From assembly GCF_900110865.1 (NCBI RefSeq), contig NZ_FOFD01000005.1, positions 1 through 64,000 on the forward strand: 64,000 nt of DNA, given 5' to 3'. The first letter of the stretch is position 1. Each line of letters opens with the position of its first letter. The stretch comes from Natrinema salaciae (GTDB lineage: Archaea; Halobacteriota; Halobacteria; Halobacteriales; Natrialbaceae). Positions 53,242 to 61,494 of this stretch are shown one piece after another. The notes beneath the pieces were generated by a model, which saw only the letters and a list, made by a program, of their open reading frames with translations, ran no database searches and was not told where the DNA came from. Position numbers and translations under genes: made by a program.

Positions 53242-53470
53242 ACAAGGTCCTGTGCCCGGCAGTTCGAGGAGACAACCGCGCTCCTCCGGGGGTCACGACG
53301 CGAATGGCCGGCTCGGTTCCGGGCCGGTCGATCACCGGGCGACCCCCGTCTCGAGCGAGTTGCTAAACCGTCTTACTGAACGTCGTCGCTCGATCTGCGG
53401 CCAGGTCGAGCACTGTCATCTCGGAGTCACTGCAGTAGCGTTGCCAGTTACGCCGATACCAGAGATATAT

Positions 53471-53492
53471 CTGTTACAGACGTCTGTAACAG
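53471..53492. promoter_or_regulatory. Perfect 22-bp palindrome, candidate operator
   Basis: CTGTTACAGACGTCTGTAAC followed by AG, identical to its own reverse complement. It follows a TATA-like ATATAT (53465-53470) and precedes a GTG at 53498, so a bound protein would block transcript initiation. No regulator gene lies next to it. Confidence 0.6.
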
Positions 53493-53497
53493 CCATT

Positions 53498-53566
53498 GTG
53501 ACGACAGCGGCAAGATTCCACCCTCCAGAGCGATATTCAGCTGAGACGGCGTCCGGGGTATCGTAG
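53498..53566 (+). pseudogene. Truncated 22-residue leaderless ORF downstream of the palindrome
   Basis: GTG at 53498 gives VTTAARFHPPERYSAETASG, then VS and stop. It has a TATA box at leaderless distance and the palindrome between. Too short for a known protein; I read it as the surviving start of a deleted gene or a leader. The promoter of the toxin-antitoxin pair begins just after it. Confidence 0.4.
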
Positions 53567-53570
53567 CCAG

Positions 53571-53580
53571 TTATTTATAC
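53571..53580 (+). promoter_or_regulatory. TATA element for the MNT-HEPN pair
   Basis: TTATTTATAC centred about 27 bases upstream of the GTG at 53602 and 35 bases upstream of the ATG at 53611, which fits either start with no or a very short leader. Confidence 0.6.
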
Positions 53581-53601
53581 CTCGTTGCACAAAATCAGAC
53601 A

Positions 53602-54291
53602 GTGTCTGAGATGGCGAAACGAGATATTACAGTCTGCATCGACGCGTACCCGGATGCGGACGCCGACGTATTTCGCATCAAAGCAGCGGACGATATTCTC
53701 CGTCTGCTCGTCGACGCCCACGAGACTGAGTTCACGATCCCCGATCTCGTCGATGCGACGGACGTCACTCGCTCGACAGTCTGGCGGGCCGTCGAGCTGC
53801 TCGAGCGTATCGGTGCCGTTCGGATACGGGAGACGCCGCAGCGGAACTACGTCGCTATCGACCCGGACCGCCTCCAGAAAGACGATCCGATACTCGCGGT
53901 CGACCAGTCGGAGTTCCACGCACCGATTCGAGCGTTCGTTGAGCGGGTTCGAACCGCAATCGCCGACGCTGACGACGTCGACACTATTCTCGGCATCGTC
54001 GTCTTCGGAAGCGTCGCTCGCGGAGAGGCGGACCGCCAGAGCGACATCGACCTGTTCGTCGTCGTCGACGGCGACCGGACGAGTGCTCGACGCATCGTGA
54101 CCGACGTCGTTGCCGAGCTCCGCGAGCAGCGATTCGATGGAGATCGGTTCGATTTCGAGCCGTACGTCGAATCCGCGGAGAGCGCACAACGAGCCGGATC
54201 GAAGCTCCGTGAAATCTTCGCAGAGGGTATCACAGTGGACGGTGACGACCAGCTTCAGTCGCTTCGCAAGGAGGTGTTCGCCGATGAGTAG
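53602..54291 (+). CDS. MNT-type nucleotidyltransferase antitoxin with N-terminal winged helix
   Basis: 229 residues. The N-terminal part (about 20-100) is a winged helix: IKAADDILRLLVDAHETEFT, IPDLVDATDVTRSTVWRAVE, RIGAVRIRETPQRNYVAID. The C-terminal minimal nucleotidyltransferase has the catalytic GS-x(n)-SDID pattern FGSVARGEADRQSDIDLFVV (Gly136, Ser137, Asp148, Asp150). The next gene encodes a HEPN protein and overlaps by 8 bases, the classic MNT-HEPN toxin-antitoxin layout, where the nucleotidyltransferase inactivates the HEPN RNase by AMP addition. The extra DNA-binding domain suggests direct autoregulation. The start may be the GTG at 53602 or the ATG at 53611. Confidence 0.88.
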   Translation: MSEMAKRDITVCIDAYPDADADVFRIKAADDILRLLVDAHETEFTIPDLVDATDVTRSTVWRAVELLERIGAVRIRETPQRNYVAIDPDRLQKDDPILAVDQSEFHAPIRAFVERVRTAIADADDVDTILGIVVFGSVARGEADRQSDIDLFVVVDGDRTSARRIVTDVVAELREQRFDGDRFDFEPYVESAESAQRAGSKLREIFAEGITVDGDDQLQSLRKEVFADE

Positions 54292-54781
54292 TACACGCAT
54301 CGAGCAGCTCATCGACGACGTTCAGGCGGCGTTCGACCGCCGGCCAACCGCCATCGAACCCGGTCTCGACGTCGAGGACGCAGCGCTCCTCCAGTTACGG
54401 AAGGCGTGTCGGTTGCTCGCTGGTGCTGGAACCCTGCGTGATGCACGGTACGACACGCTCGTCGTCGAAGCATCGTTCGTAGCTATCGAACGGACGATCG
54501 AATTCCGGCTCCTCGAGCGGGGGAGGATGCAGCCAGACGATCTCCCCGGCACGCATCCCGGGGTATACCGAGAAGCAGCGACAATCGGAATCGTGGCCGA
54601 ATCGACCGCAGAAGACCTCGCCGATCTCTGGCGCGATCACCGGGCGAAAACGTACTACCAAGACGGCCTCGCCGCGGCGGATCGTGCCGCGGAGATGTAT
54701 GCGCTTGCCAGGGAGATCCACGCCTTCGTCGTCAACCGGTCTCCACAGAGCCACGAGTGTCTCTGTGACGAGATAGACTGA
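54284..54781 (+). CDS. HEPN domain toxin
   Basis: 165 residues, all-helical. The HEPN RNase motif R-x4-H is present as Arg152-SPQS-His157 in FVVNRSPQSHECLC, close to the C-terminus, with DLWRDHRAKTYYQDGLAAAD ahead. The tyrosine that is AMPylated in the HepT-type motif R-x4-H-x-Y is replaced by Cys (H-E-C), so neutralisation by its partner must involve another residue, such as Tyr124 or Tyr125 in KTYYQ. It overlaps the antitoxin gene by 8 bases. When freed it would cleave RNA and halt growth, possibly during phage infection; this is from family knowledge. Confidence 0.85.
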   Translation: MSSTRIEQLIDDVQAAFDRRPTAIEPGLDVEDAALLQLRKACRLLAGAGTLRDARYDTLVVEASFVAIERTIEFRLLERGRMQPDDLPGTHPGVYREAATIGIVAESTAEDLADLWRDHRAKTYYQDGLAAADRAAEMYALAREIHAFVVNRSPQSHECLCDEID

Positions 54782-55535
54782 GGCGAGACCACATCAAATC
54801 GCTCTTGCGGACTCCCGGGACAGCCCTTCCGTCGCCCAATTACGGGATCTTCCAGAGTAGCACCGTTCTCTGCTCCGGTGGGGAAATCTCCCGCACTCAC
54901 CGCGGTCGTGTCAAGGAAAGGCTGAAGAGAGAGGTCGGGTTCAAAACCGCTCGTCGCTTTTCACGAGGCCCGAAGGACAATGGCATTGACGCGAGTTCCT
55001 GCCGAACGCGATCCTTCCGTTTCAGTTTCACCGCGGTTGGATCGGTTATATACCGATTTGGACGCTCTACTCGTACAGCGAGCAGTTCCTCAGACCGGTC
55101 GCGATAACACGCTCCACGTACCACCGCAGCTCACCTCGGCAAAGGAGGGCGGGTCAAAATGGCACATATAGGATGAATTAACCACAGCTCCGTTCGCACT
55201 CACTGTGCAATTCCGACATCACGATCGTCCGTCCGGTCAGCGAGCCTATGTCGGGTGAGAGAACGACGATAGACGCAGAGTATCGTGATACTGAGGGTCC
55301 TGCGGGATTTTCTCGACGATGATAGCTGGATGGATCTCCCGGGTAGTAACTGGCGGGAGCGAAACGGTTCACAGATACGAGTGCCGACACCGTGGGACCA
55401 CCGTCGCGGAGGCGACCGACGCGTGCCCTCGATGCGGGGCGGCGGAGATCGCTCGGTATCACCTCCCCTGACCATCTCCGTTGAGCGGTGCCTCACTGCA
55501 GCGCGGGCCGCCACCGTCACCTCGGTTCAAACCGC
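54782..55535. other. About 750 bases with no recognisable gene
   Basis: Several short frames on both strands are Ser/Arg-rich. No TATA-start pair of good quality. Nothing identified; it may be part of the decaying region that includes the broken M48 peptidase. Confidence 0.3.
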
Positions 55536-56722
55536 TTATCGCCGCCGACGCTGCTCGAGCGATCGCAACTGCTCGATCCGGGTTTCAGTCGCCGGGTGCG
55601 TCGAGGGTCGCCACCCGAGCATCCGACGAACCTCCGACATCGTCGGGCGGACGACCCTCGTGTAGAGCCATATCAAAACTCGATTTACCCCGTTGGGACC
55701 CGCAGGTCCCTCGAACGAGACGCCCGGCAAATACCGGTCCACCCAGTGTTCCGCATTGCCCTCCGCATCCTCGACTGACAGCGGCCGCGGCACGATTCCC
55801 GAGCATCGCGCTCGCGTACACCCGTGCGTCCTGCTTCGGACGGTCGTCCTCGAGCGTCTCGAGTGCGCCCGCCAACGCGGCCGGGTCGCCGATGAGCTGA
55901 CACGCTCTACGATCGACGGCGTACTCGCGGGTCTTCGAGAACAGTCCGAGCGAGATCGCGTTCACACCGAGCAGTCCCCGTGCGACGATGCGCACGACGA
56001 GATACGCCAGCCCGATCGCCGATCGCGACGGTCGCGGCGACGGCGGTGACGACCGAGAGGTCACGGTTGGCGACGTGAGCAACCTCGTGAGCGAGGACCG
56101 CTTCGAGTTCGTCCCCGTCGAGTTGCTCGAGCAGTCCCGTCGTGACGACGATCGTCGGCGACCGTTGCGGTCCGACGGTCAGACAACCCGGTTCGGCTCG
56201 GTCGGCGACGGCCACCGACGGGGACGGGACATTCGCCTGCGCTGCCAGCCGTCGGACTCCTCCGGTGACGGTTCGCGGACCGCCACCCTCGAGTTCCTCG
56301 AGACTGAGCCCAGCAACGACAGTTCGCGAGGCGTATCGTCCCTGCAGGGCGGCGAGTCCGATCGCGCCGAGGAGGACCGCACCCACGGTGAACGGAACCC
56401 CGAATGCAGTCGGCAGTGGCCGCCCGCTCGCAGACGCCACACGGAGACCGCTCCAGGCGAGGACCGAGAGGAAGAGCGCGTTGACGCCCACCACCAGCGC
56501 GAGTGCACCAGCGATCCGAATCTGGCGGTGACGGTTCGGGGAGAGTGGCACACTGTCGGCTCGCTCCCGAATTCCGAACAGTATTTCGGGAGCGGCGGTG
56601 CGCGGTAGCTCCGAGTACCGGTCGAATATCCGTCTGCGTTCGATGACGATTTGGATACCGCCGACGACAGCTATCGACTCGACACGACGACGGACTCGGC
56701 ACACAGTACTCTCGTGTGTCAT
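55536..56722 (-). pseudogene. M48 family (HtpX-like) membrane metallopeptidase, broken by two frameshifts
   Basis: Three frames on the minus strand together give one M48 protein. Frame 1 (56722 to about 56020): two TM segments and the zinc motif EAVLAHEVAHVANRDLS. Frame 2 (about 56020 to 55800): GLAYLVVRIVARGLLGVNAI then SKTREYAVDRRACQLIGDPA, with the third zinc ligand Glu. Frame 3 (about 55800 to 55536): PRPLSVEDAEGNAEHWVDRY, then HPATETRIEQLRSLEQ, the normal C-terminus. The first shift is a 7-bp tandem duplication (56013-56026); removing one copy restores TVAIGLAYLV. The second is a single extra base near 55796-55801. Catalytic residues are intact in what remains, suggesting recent inactivation. 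Confidence 0.85.
56013..56026. repeat. 7-bp tandem duplication disrupting the M48 gene
   Basis: CGATCGC occurs twice in direct succession. In-frame reading resumes (valine-alanine-isoleucine-glycine-leucine-alanine) if one copy is removed, which marks it as the frameshift mutation. Confidence 0.75.
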
Positions 56723-56820
56723 GGGGGAAGCTCATCGAGCAGTACCTATCTATCACGGCGCGGATTTCGCAGCCTCTCCAACGCGGTCGTTGTCACTGAT
56801 CTGACGGTGTAGCTTCTGTT

Positions 56821-56867
56821 TCTAAAACTGGTTTTTGCAAGGAACACTACAAAACATCAGTTTAGGA
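56821..56867. promoter_or_regulatory. Imperfect inverted repeat before the FMN reductase gene
   Basis: CTAAAACTG at 56822-56830 and CAGTTTAG at 56858-56865 form an inverted pair, followed by GGAACG and the ATG at 56903 about 36 bases later. In many prokaryotes similar repeats bind HxlR or MarR repressors controlling FMN reductase and quinone reductase pairs. No such regulator gene is seen beside it. Confidence 0.4.
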
Positions 56868-56902
56868 ACGATTTTTCTGGTGAGATCGCCTATCCAACGA
56901 CG

Positions 56903-57505
56903 ATGACAACGAGCCGAACAAATCCGAACGTGATCGCAGTCTGTGGCAGTTTGCGTGACGAAAGCCGGACGCGAATCGCCACGAACGAGGTACTCACAGC
57001 CGCGGCTGAGGGTGGTGCGACGACAGAACTGATCGACCTACGATCGTACGACCTGCCGAGATTACACGCCGACGAGACGGACGTCCCGGACGCGGAGAGA
57101 CTCCGAGAATCCGTCGTACAGGCCGATAGTGTCCTTCTCGGGACGCCCAACTACCACGGGTCCTACTCGGGTGCACTCAAAAACGCTCTGGACTACTGTC
57201 GGCGTGACGACTTCGAGGGAACGACTGTCGGCCTGCTCGAAGTCGCAGCAGGGGACTTCCCTGGCTCCGCACTCGGACACCTCCGGGCCGTTAGTCGGAC
57301 GCTCCGCGCGTGGACCCTGCCGACGGAGGTTGCGATTCCCAATTCGCAGACAGTAATCACCGACGATGGAATCAGCGATTCCGACATCGCCGAGCGAGCG
57401 CGGCGACTCGGGCACGAACTCGTCGCCTACGCAGGCATGTCGAGCTACCCGGAATTAAACCAGCTGTCAGCCGCCCCCACGGCTGACTTCGGGGCAGACA
57501 ACTAA
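56903..57505 (+). CDS. NADPH-dependent FMN reductase family flavoprotein
   Basis: 200 residues. The flavodoxin-like fold is shown by VIAVCGSLRDESRTRIATNE (FMN phosphate loop GSLR-x-x-S) and TPNYHGSYSGALKNALDYC (TP-(E/N)-Y-x-x-S/G-x-x-G-x-L-K-N-x-x-D pattern). It reduces FMN, quinones or nitro-compounds with NAD(P)H. One base separates its stop from the next ATG, so it is in an operon with the MDR oxidoreductase, suggesting a role in electrophile or quinone detoxification. Confidence 0.9.
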   Translation: MTTSRTNPNVIAVCGSLRDESRTRIATNEVLTAAAEGGATTELIDLRSYDLPRLHADETDVPDAERLRESVVQADSVLLGTPNYHGSYSGALKNALDYCRRDDFEGTTVGLLEVAAGDFPGSALGHLRAVSRTLRAWTLPTEVAIPNSQTVITDDGISDSDIAERARRLGHELVAYAGMSSYPELNQLSAAPTADFGADN

Positions 57506-57506
57506 C

Positions 57507-58466
57507 ATGAGAGCAATGCAACTTCCAACTCTCGACGGGATGGACGCGCTGGTCTACGAAGATGTCCCCCGACCCGAACCGAACAGCGACGAACTGCTCG
57601 TGCGTGTCCACGCAGCTGGCGTAAATCCACTCGACTGGCTCATCTGCCGCGGAGCACTCCCGGAGGTACGCGACGAACCGCTTCCGTGGATCCCCGGTTG
57701 GGACCTCTCAGGCGTCGTCGTGTCTGTCGGGGATGACGTGACGGCGTTTGAACGGGGTGACGCCGTCTGCGGCATGGTGCGACCGCCCGGTGCTGGCGGC
57801 ACGTTTGCCGAATACGCGACGATGAGTACCGCGGAAGTCACGGCGAAGCCGGCATCGCTTTCGCACACCGATGCTGCGGGCGTTCCAATGGCAGGCCAGA
57901 CCGCCTTTCACGCCCTCTATGAGACCGGCGGACTCGAGCCCGGACAGCGGGTTCTCGTCCACGGGGCGGCCGGTGGCGTCGGTCACATGGCCATCCAGTT
58001 GGCGAAGAATACCGGAGCGCATGTGATCGGCACCGCCTCGGGACGAAACGAGCAGTTCCTCCGCGATCTCGGCGTTGACGAGTTCGTCAACTACCGCGAG
58101 GAGCGATTCGAAGCCATCCTCGACGATGTAGATATCGTCCTCGATGCCATCGGTGGCGAAGTCCTAGAACGGTCGGTCGACGTTACTCAGCCAGGTGGTG
58201 TGGTCGTCACGCTCCCGGAGCAACCGTCAGAAGACGGTATCGAGCGATGCCGGACAGAGGACGACGTTGCAGTCCGCTTCTTCGATGTTCTCACGGAGTC
58301 AGATCCGGCAATACTTCGACAGGTGGCTACCCACGTTGAAGCGGGCGTTCTCGAGCCCACGATCAGTGATACGTATCCACTCGCTAACACACAGGAGGCA
58401 CTCGAACAGAGTGCAGACGGCCACGTTCGTGGTAAACTCGTCGTAGGGGTGATCGACGACGAATAA
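57507..58466 (+). CDS. Medium-chain NADPH:quinone-type oxidoreductase
   Basis: 319 residues. MDR superfamily: GROES-like N-terminus with VHAAGVNPLDWLICRG and IPGWDLSGVVVSVGDDVTAF, then the Rossmann fold VLVHGAAGGVGHMAIQLAKN (G-x-A-G-G-V-G). The zinc-binding cysteines of alcohol dehydrogenases are absent, so it belongs to the zinc-free quinone reductase/enoyl reductase class. It is encoded directly after the FMN reductase gene. The substrate is probably a quinone or alpha,beta-unsaturated carbonyl. Confidence 0.9.
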   Translation: MRAMQLPTLDGMDALVYEDVPRPEPNSDELLVRVHAAGVNPLDWLICRGALPEVRDEPLPWIPGWDLSGVVVSVGDDVTAFERGDAVCGMVRPPGAGGTFAEYATMSTAEVTAKPASLSHTDAAGVPMAGQTAFHALYETGGLEPGQRVLVHGAAGGVGHMAIQLAKNTGAHVIGTASGRNEQFLRDLGVDEFVNYREERFEAILDDVDIVLDAIGGEVLERSVDVTQPGGVVVTLPEQPSEDGIERCRTEDDVAVRFFDVLTESDPAILRQVATHVEAGVLEPTISDTYPLANTQEALEQSADGHVRGKLVVGVIDDE

Positions 58467-58748
58467 CTGCCGGACACGGGTCAGGTCGAGGGGATCGAGC
58501 ACGTCGAACTGTGGGGCCTGTCCGCTCCGAGGCAGCCGAAGGATACGACGAGGCGCTCGGTCTCGAGATCGTCGCGGGACTCGAGCGCGTATCCGCTGTT
58601 GATCTCCAGCGACGGTGGCGGGACGATGCTGGCTCCGTTCCCGGTGAACGCTCGACTCGAGAGTTGCCCACAGACGATCGGTCCCGACCGAGAGAGGGGC
58701 GCGGAATTCCGGCAAAATAGGTTTCCGCCAAGCGACCGTCCCGAACAC

Positions 58749-60101
58749 ATGGCGACGACCGAAGAGCTCTCCAGGTTCGTTCAGGCGGTCTCCATCGAAG
58801 CGTTCTCCGAGGACACGCGGGAGGAACTGAAAAAGCGCATACTCGATTCGGTCGGGATCGGGATCAACGCCCTCGGGGCGGAGCCGGTGGACGTCGTCCA
58901 TCGGACGGTCCAGCGAGCGAACCCCGGCGACGACTGCACGCTCTGGGGGCGTGGCGAGTCCGCGTCGCCGGTCGGCGCCGCGATGCACAACACGGCGCTG
59001 ACGCGCTATCTCGACTTCATGGATTCCTTTCTCGCGCCCGGCGAAACGCCCCACCCGAGCGACAACATCGGAGCCATCGTCGCCGCAGGCGAGGCCGTCG
59101 ACGCCTCCGGCGAGGAACTCCTCGAGGGGATCGGCGTCGCCTACGAGGTTCAGGGCGAACTCGCCTGGAACGCGCCGGTCCGGGACAAGGGGTGGGACCA
59201 CGTGACCCACACGGTCATCTCGGCGGCCTGCGGCGTCGCGAAGGTGCTCGACCTCGACGCCGAGACGACCAGGGACGCCATCGGCATCGCCGGGACCGCC
59301 CACAACGCCCTCCGCGTGACCCGCACCGGCGGCATCAACGAGTGGAAGGGCATCGCATCGGCCAACGCCGCCCGTAACGCCGTCTACGCGGCCCTGCTGG
59401 CCAGTGACGGAATGGAGGGGCCGAAGAACCTCTTCGAGGGACAGAAGGGGTGGAAACAGGTGATCAGCGGCGAGTTCGAGGTCGACCTCGACCCCGGCTG
59501 CACGAGGGTGCACGACGTCATGACGAAGCGGTACGTCGCCGAGACGTACGCCCAGTCCGCCGTCGAGGGCGTTATCGAACTGGCCGAACGGGAAGATCTC
59601 ACCGGCAGCGACGTCACGCTCGTCGATTTAGAAACGTTCGCCGGCGCGAAGCTCATCATCGGTGGTGGCGAAGGTGATCGCCACACGGTCGAGACGAAGG
59701 CGCAGGCCGACCACTCGCTCCCGTATATGTTAGCAGCAGCGCTACTCGACCGGGAGATGGGCAACGCACAGTACGGGCCGGAGCGCATCACCCGCGACGA
59801 CGTCCAGTACCTCCTCCGGCACGTCACCGTAGAAGCGAACGAGGCGTTCACCGAACGGTTCGAAGCCGGGGAGATGCCCGCTCGCGTGACGGTCGAACTC
59901 GAGGACGGCACCACCCACGTGGTCGAAAAAGACGCCTTCCAGGGCCATCCGACGAACCCGATGCGTTGGGATCAGATCGAGTCGAAATTCCACGACACGG
60001 CCGGCACTGTCCTCGACGATGGTCGCCGAGACGACGTCGTCGCGACGGTCAGGGAGCTGGAATCACGGACCGTCGACGACCTCGTCACCCTGTTGACGTG
60101 A
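58749..60101 (+). CDS. MmgE/PrpD family protein
   Basis: 450 residues. The 2-methylcitrate dehydratase-type fold is supported by LDSVGIGINALGAEPVDVVH, GWDHVTHTVISAACGVAKVL, DAIGIAGTAHNALRVTRTGG, ETKAQADHSLPYMLAAALLD and the usual C-terminal GHPTNPMRWDQIESKF segment. The ATG at 58749 has a TATA-like CAAAATAGG about 30 bases before it, so the upstream extension is excluded. PrpD-type enzymes remove water from a hydroxy-acid; here the neighbour is a ComA-like gene, 75 bases downstream, and no citrate-synthase gene is near. A substrate other than 2-methylcitrate is likely. Confidence 0.88.
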   Translation: MATTEELSRFVQAVSIEAFSEDTREELKKRILDSVGIGINALGAEPVDVVHRTVQRANPGDDCTLWGRGESASPVGAAMHNTALTRYLDFMDSFLAPGETPHPSDNIGAIVAAGEAVDASGEELLEGIGVAYEVQGELAWNAPVRDKGWDHVTHTVISAACGVAKVLDLDAETTRDAIGIAGTAHNALRVTRTGGINEWKGIASANAARNAVYAALLASDGMEGPKNLFEGQKGWKQVISGEFEVDLDPGCTRVHDVMTKRYVAETYAQSAVEGVIELAEREDLTGSDVTLVDLETFAGAKLIIGGGEGDRHTVETKAQADHSLPYMLAAALLDREMGNAQYGPERITRDDVQYLLRHVTVEANEAFTERFEAGEMPARVTVELEDGTTHVVEKDAFQGHPTNPMRWDQIESKFHDTAGTVLDDGRRDDVVATVRELESRTVDDLVTLLT

Positions 60102-60176
60102 CGACTCGTACTCTCAGAGAGACCTGACTGTTGCCCCCCTCACTAAGCAGACAGCGATCGAGTCTGCTACCGGATT

Positions 60177-61010
60177 ATGGTAGATCGCACGTTCGAGTTC
60201 CTGCATCACAACGAGCGCGAGGAGAAGCCTCGAGAGAAGGGAATCACGGAGATCCGGGGGCCGTACTACGACCCGATGGGGCCGCGCGAACTCCGCGATA
60301 TACTGGAGACGATGGGGCAGTACGTCGACATCTACAAGTTCAGCGGCGGATCGTTCGCGTTGATGCCCGAAGCGGCGGTGACGGAGTTGATCGACGTCTG
60401 CCACGAGTTCGACGTGAAGGTGTCCACGGGCGGGTTCGTCGAGAACGTCCTCATCCGTGACAACGACAAAATCGAGCAGTACTTCGAGGAAGCCGAACGG
60501 CTCGGCTTCGACATCGTCGAGCTATCGAGCGGATTCCTCGCCATCGGTACCGACGACATGGTTCGAATGACGGAACTCGTGGCCGACGACTACGAGATCC
60601 AGCCCAAACCGGAGATCAACGTCCAGTTCGGCGCTGGCGGTGCCACCGACCCGGAGATCTTGGAGGAGCAGGGCCAGCAGGATCCCGAGCAGGCCATCGA
60701 AGAGGGTCGTCGGCACCTGGAGGCGGGCGCAGACCTGCTGATGGTCGAGGCCGAAGGTATCACCGAGGAGGTCACCGAGTGGCGAACGGACGTCGCCTAC
60801 CAGATCGCGAACGAACTGGGGATCGAGAACCTCGTGTTCGAGGCCCCGGGCCCGGAGATGTTCGAGTGGTACATCAAGAACTTCGGTCCCGAGATCAATC
60901 TGTTCGTCGACAACTCCCAGATCGTCGAACTGGAGTGCATGCGCTCCGGCCTCTGGGGGAAGGCGACCACCTGGGGGCGAACCGTCACCTGGAAAGGCGA
61001 CGACGAATAG
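60177..61010 (+). CDS. Phosphosulfolactate synthase (ComA)-like protein
   Basis: 277 residues. The TIM-barrel ComA pattern is clear: KPREKGITEIRGPYYDPMGP, YVDIYKFSGGSFALMPEAAV, KVSTGGFVENVLIRDNDKIE, GFDIVELSSGFLAIGTDDMV, GADLLMVEAEGITEEV and NLVFEAPGPEMFEWYIKNFG. In methanogens this enzyme adds sulfite to phosphoenolpyruvate in coenzyme M biosynthesis; haloarchaea are not known to make coenzyme M. It could act in sulfolactate or sulfonate metabolism or in an unrelated addition reaction. It lies 75 bases after the MmgE/PrpD gene, and the two probably work in one pathway. Confidence 0.85.
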   Translation: MVDRTFEFLHHNEREEKPREKGITEIRGPYYDPMGPRELRDILETMGQYVDIYKFSGGSFALMPEAAVTELIDVCHEFDVKVSTGGFVENVLIRDNDKIEQYFEEAERLGFDIVELSSGFLAIGTDDMVRMTELVADDYEIQPKPEINVQFGAGGATDPEILEEQGQQDPEQAIEEGRRHLEAGADLLMVEAEGITEEVTEWRTDVAYQIANELGIENLVFEAPGPEMFEWYIKNFGPEINLFVDNSQIVELECMRSGLWGKATTWGRTVTWKGDDE

Positions 61011-61494
61011 CCGAACCGCAGGTCGGGACCACCGAGTCGGCGAATCGGTTCCGTCACGCGTTTCGGTGCGTTCCGTTTTGCGGATCGAGAGACGTGGCAG
61101 TGAGACGGATGGTTTTCGAGCCGACCGACAGGCCGGGTCAGCCACACCAGGGGTACCGAGAGGAAGACCGCCGGGCCGCGTTGCCCCTCGAGGATCAGGG
61201 CACCCGGTGGGGAGCGCACCGCACCGAGAACGCCGTCGATTTGGAGCGTGTACTCGCCGTCCCAGAACAGGTGCTGCTCGAGCACGGTGAAGAGAGTGGA
61301 GTCACTGGAGACTGTCAGTCCGCACCTCACAATCATCAACTCCCGGTAGTTGGCCAGCATCTCTGGTCCGAATACGGGGTGGAGTAACGAGCATAGTGAG
61401 TAGTACGGTTCACCATCGTGATAGAACATAACGTACGGTGAGAAGGTTCCATATTGGGCAGCGGCTTTTCAATCGCTGCGCGTTAATACAGTGT
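61011..61494. other. Intergenic region, one doubtful minus-strand frame
   Basis: About 480 bases. A minus-strand frame starting at an ATG at 61429 begins with MFYHDGEPYYSLCSLLHPVF and could be a short gene or remnant, but it runs antisense into the ComA-like gene and turns Arg-rich, so it is not annotated. Directly before 61495 the sequence becomes AT-richer (GCGTTAATACA). Confidence 0.3.

Noticed and set aside
60797-61429. Minus-strand frame beginning MFYHDGEPYY
   Set aside because: The first residues look natural but it runs antisense to the ComA-like gene and becomes Arg-rich; at most a short remnant.
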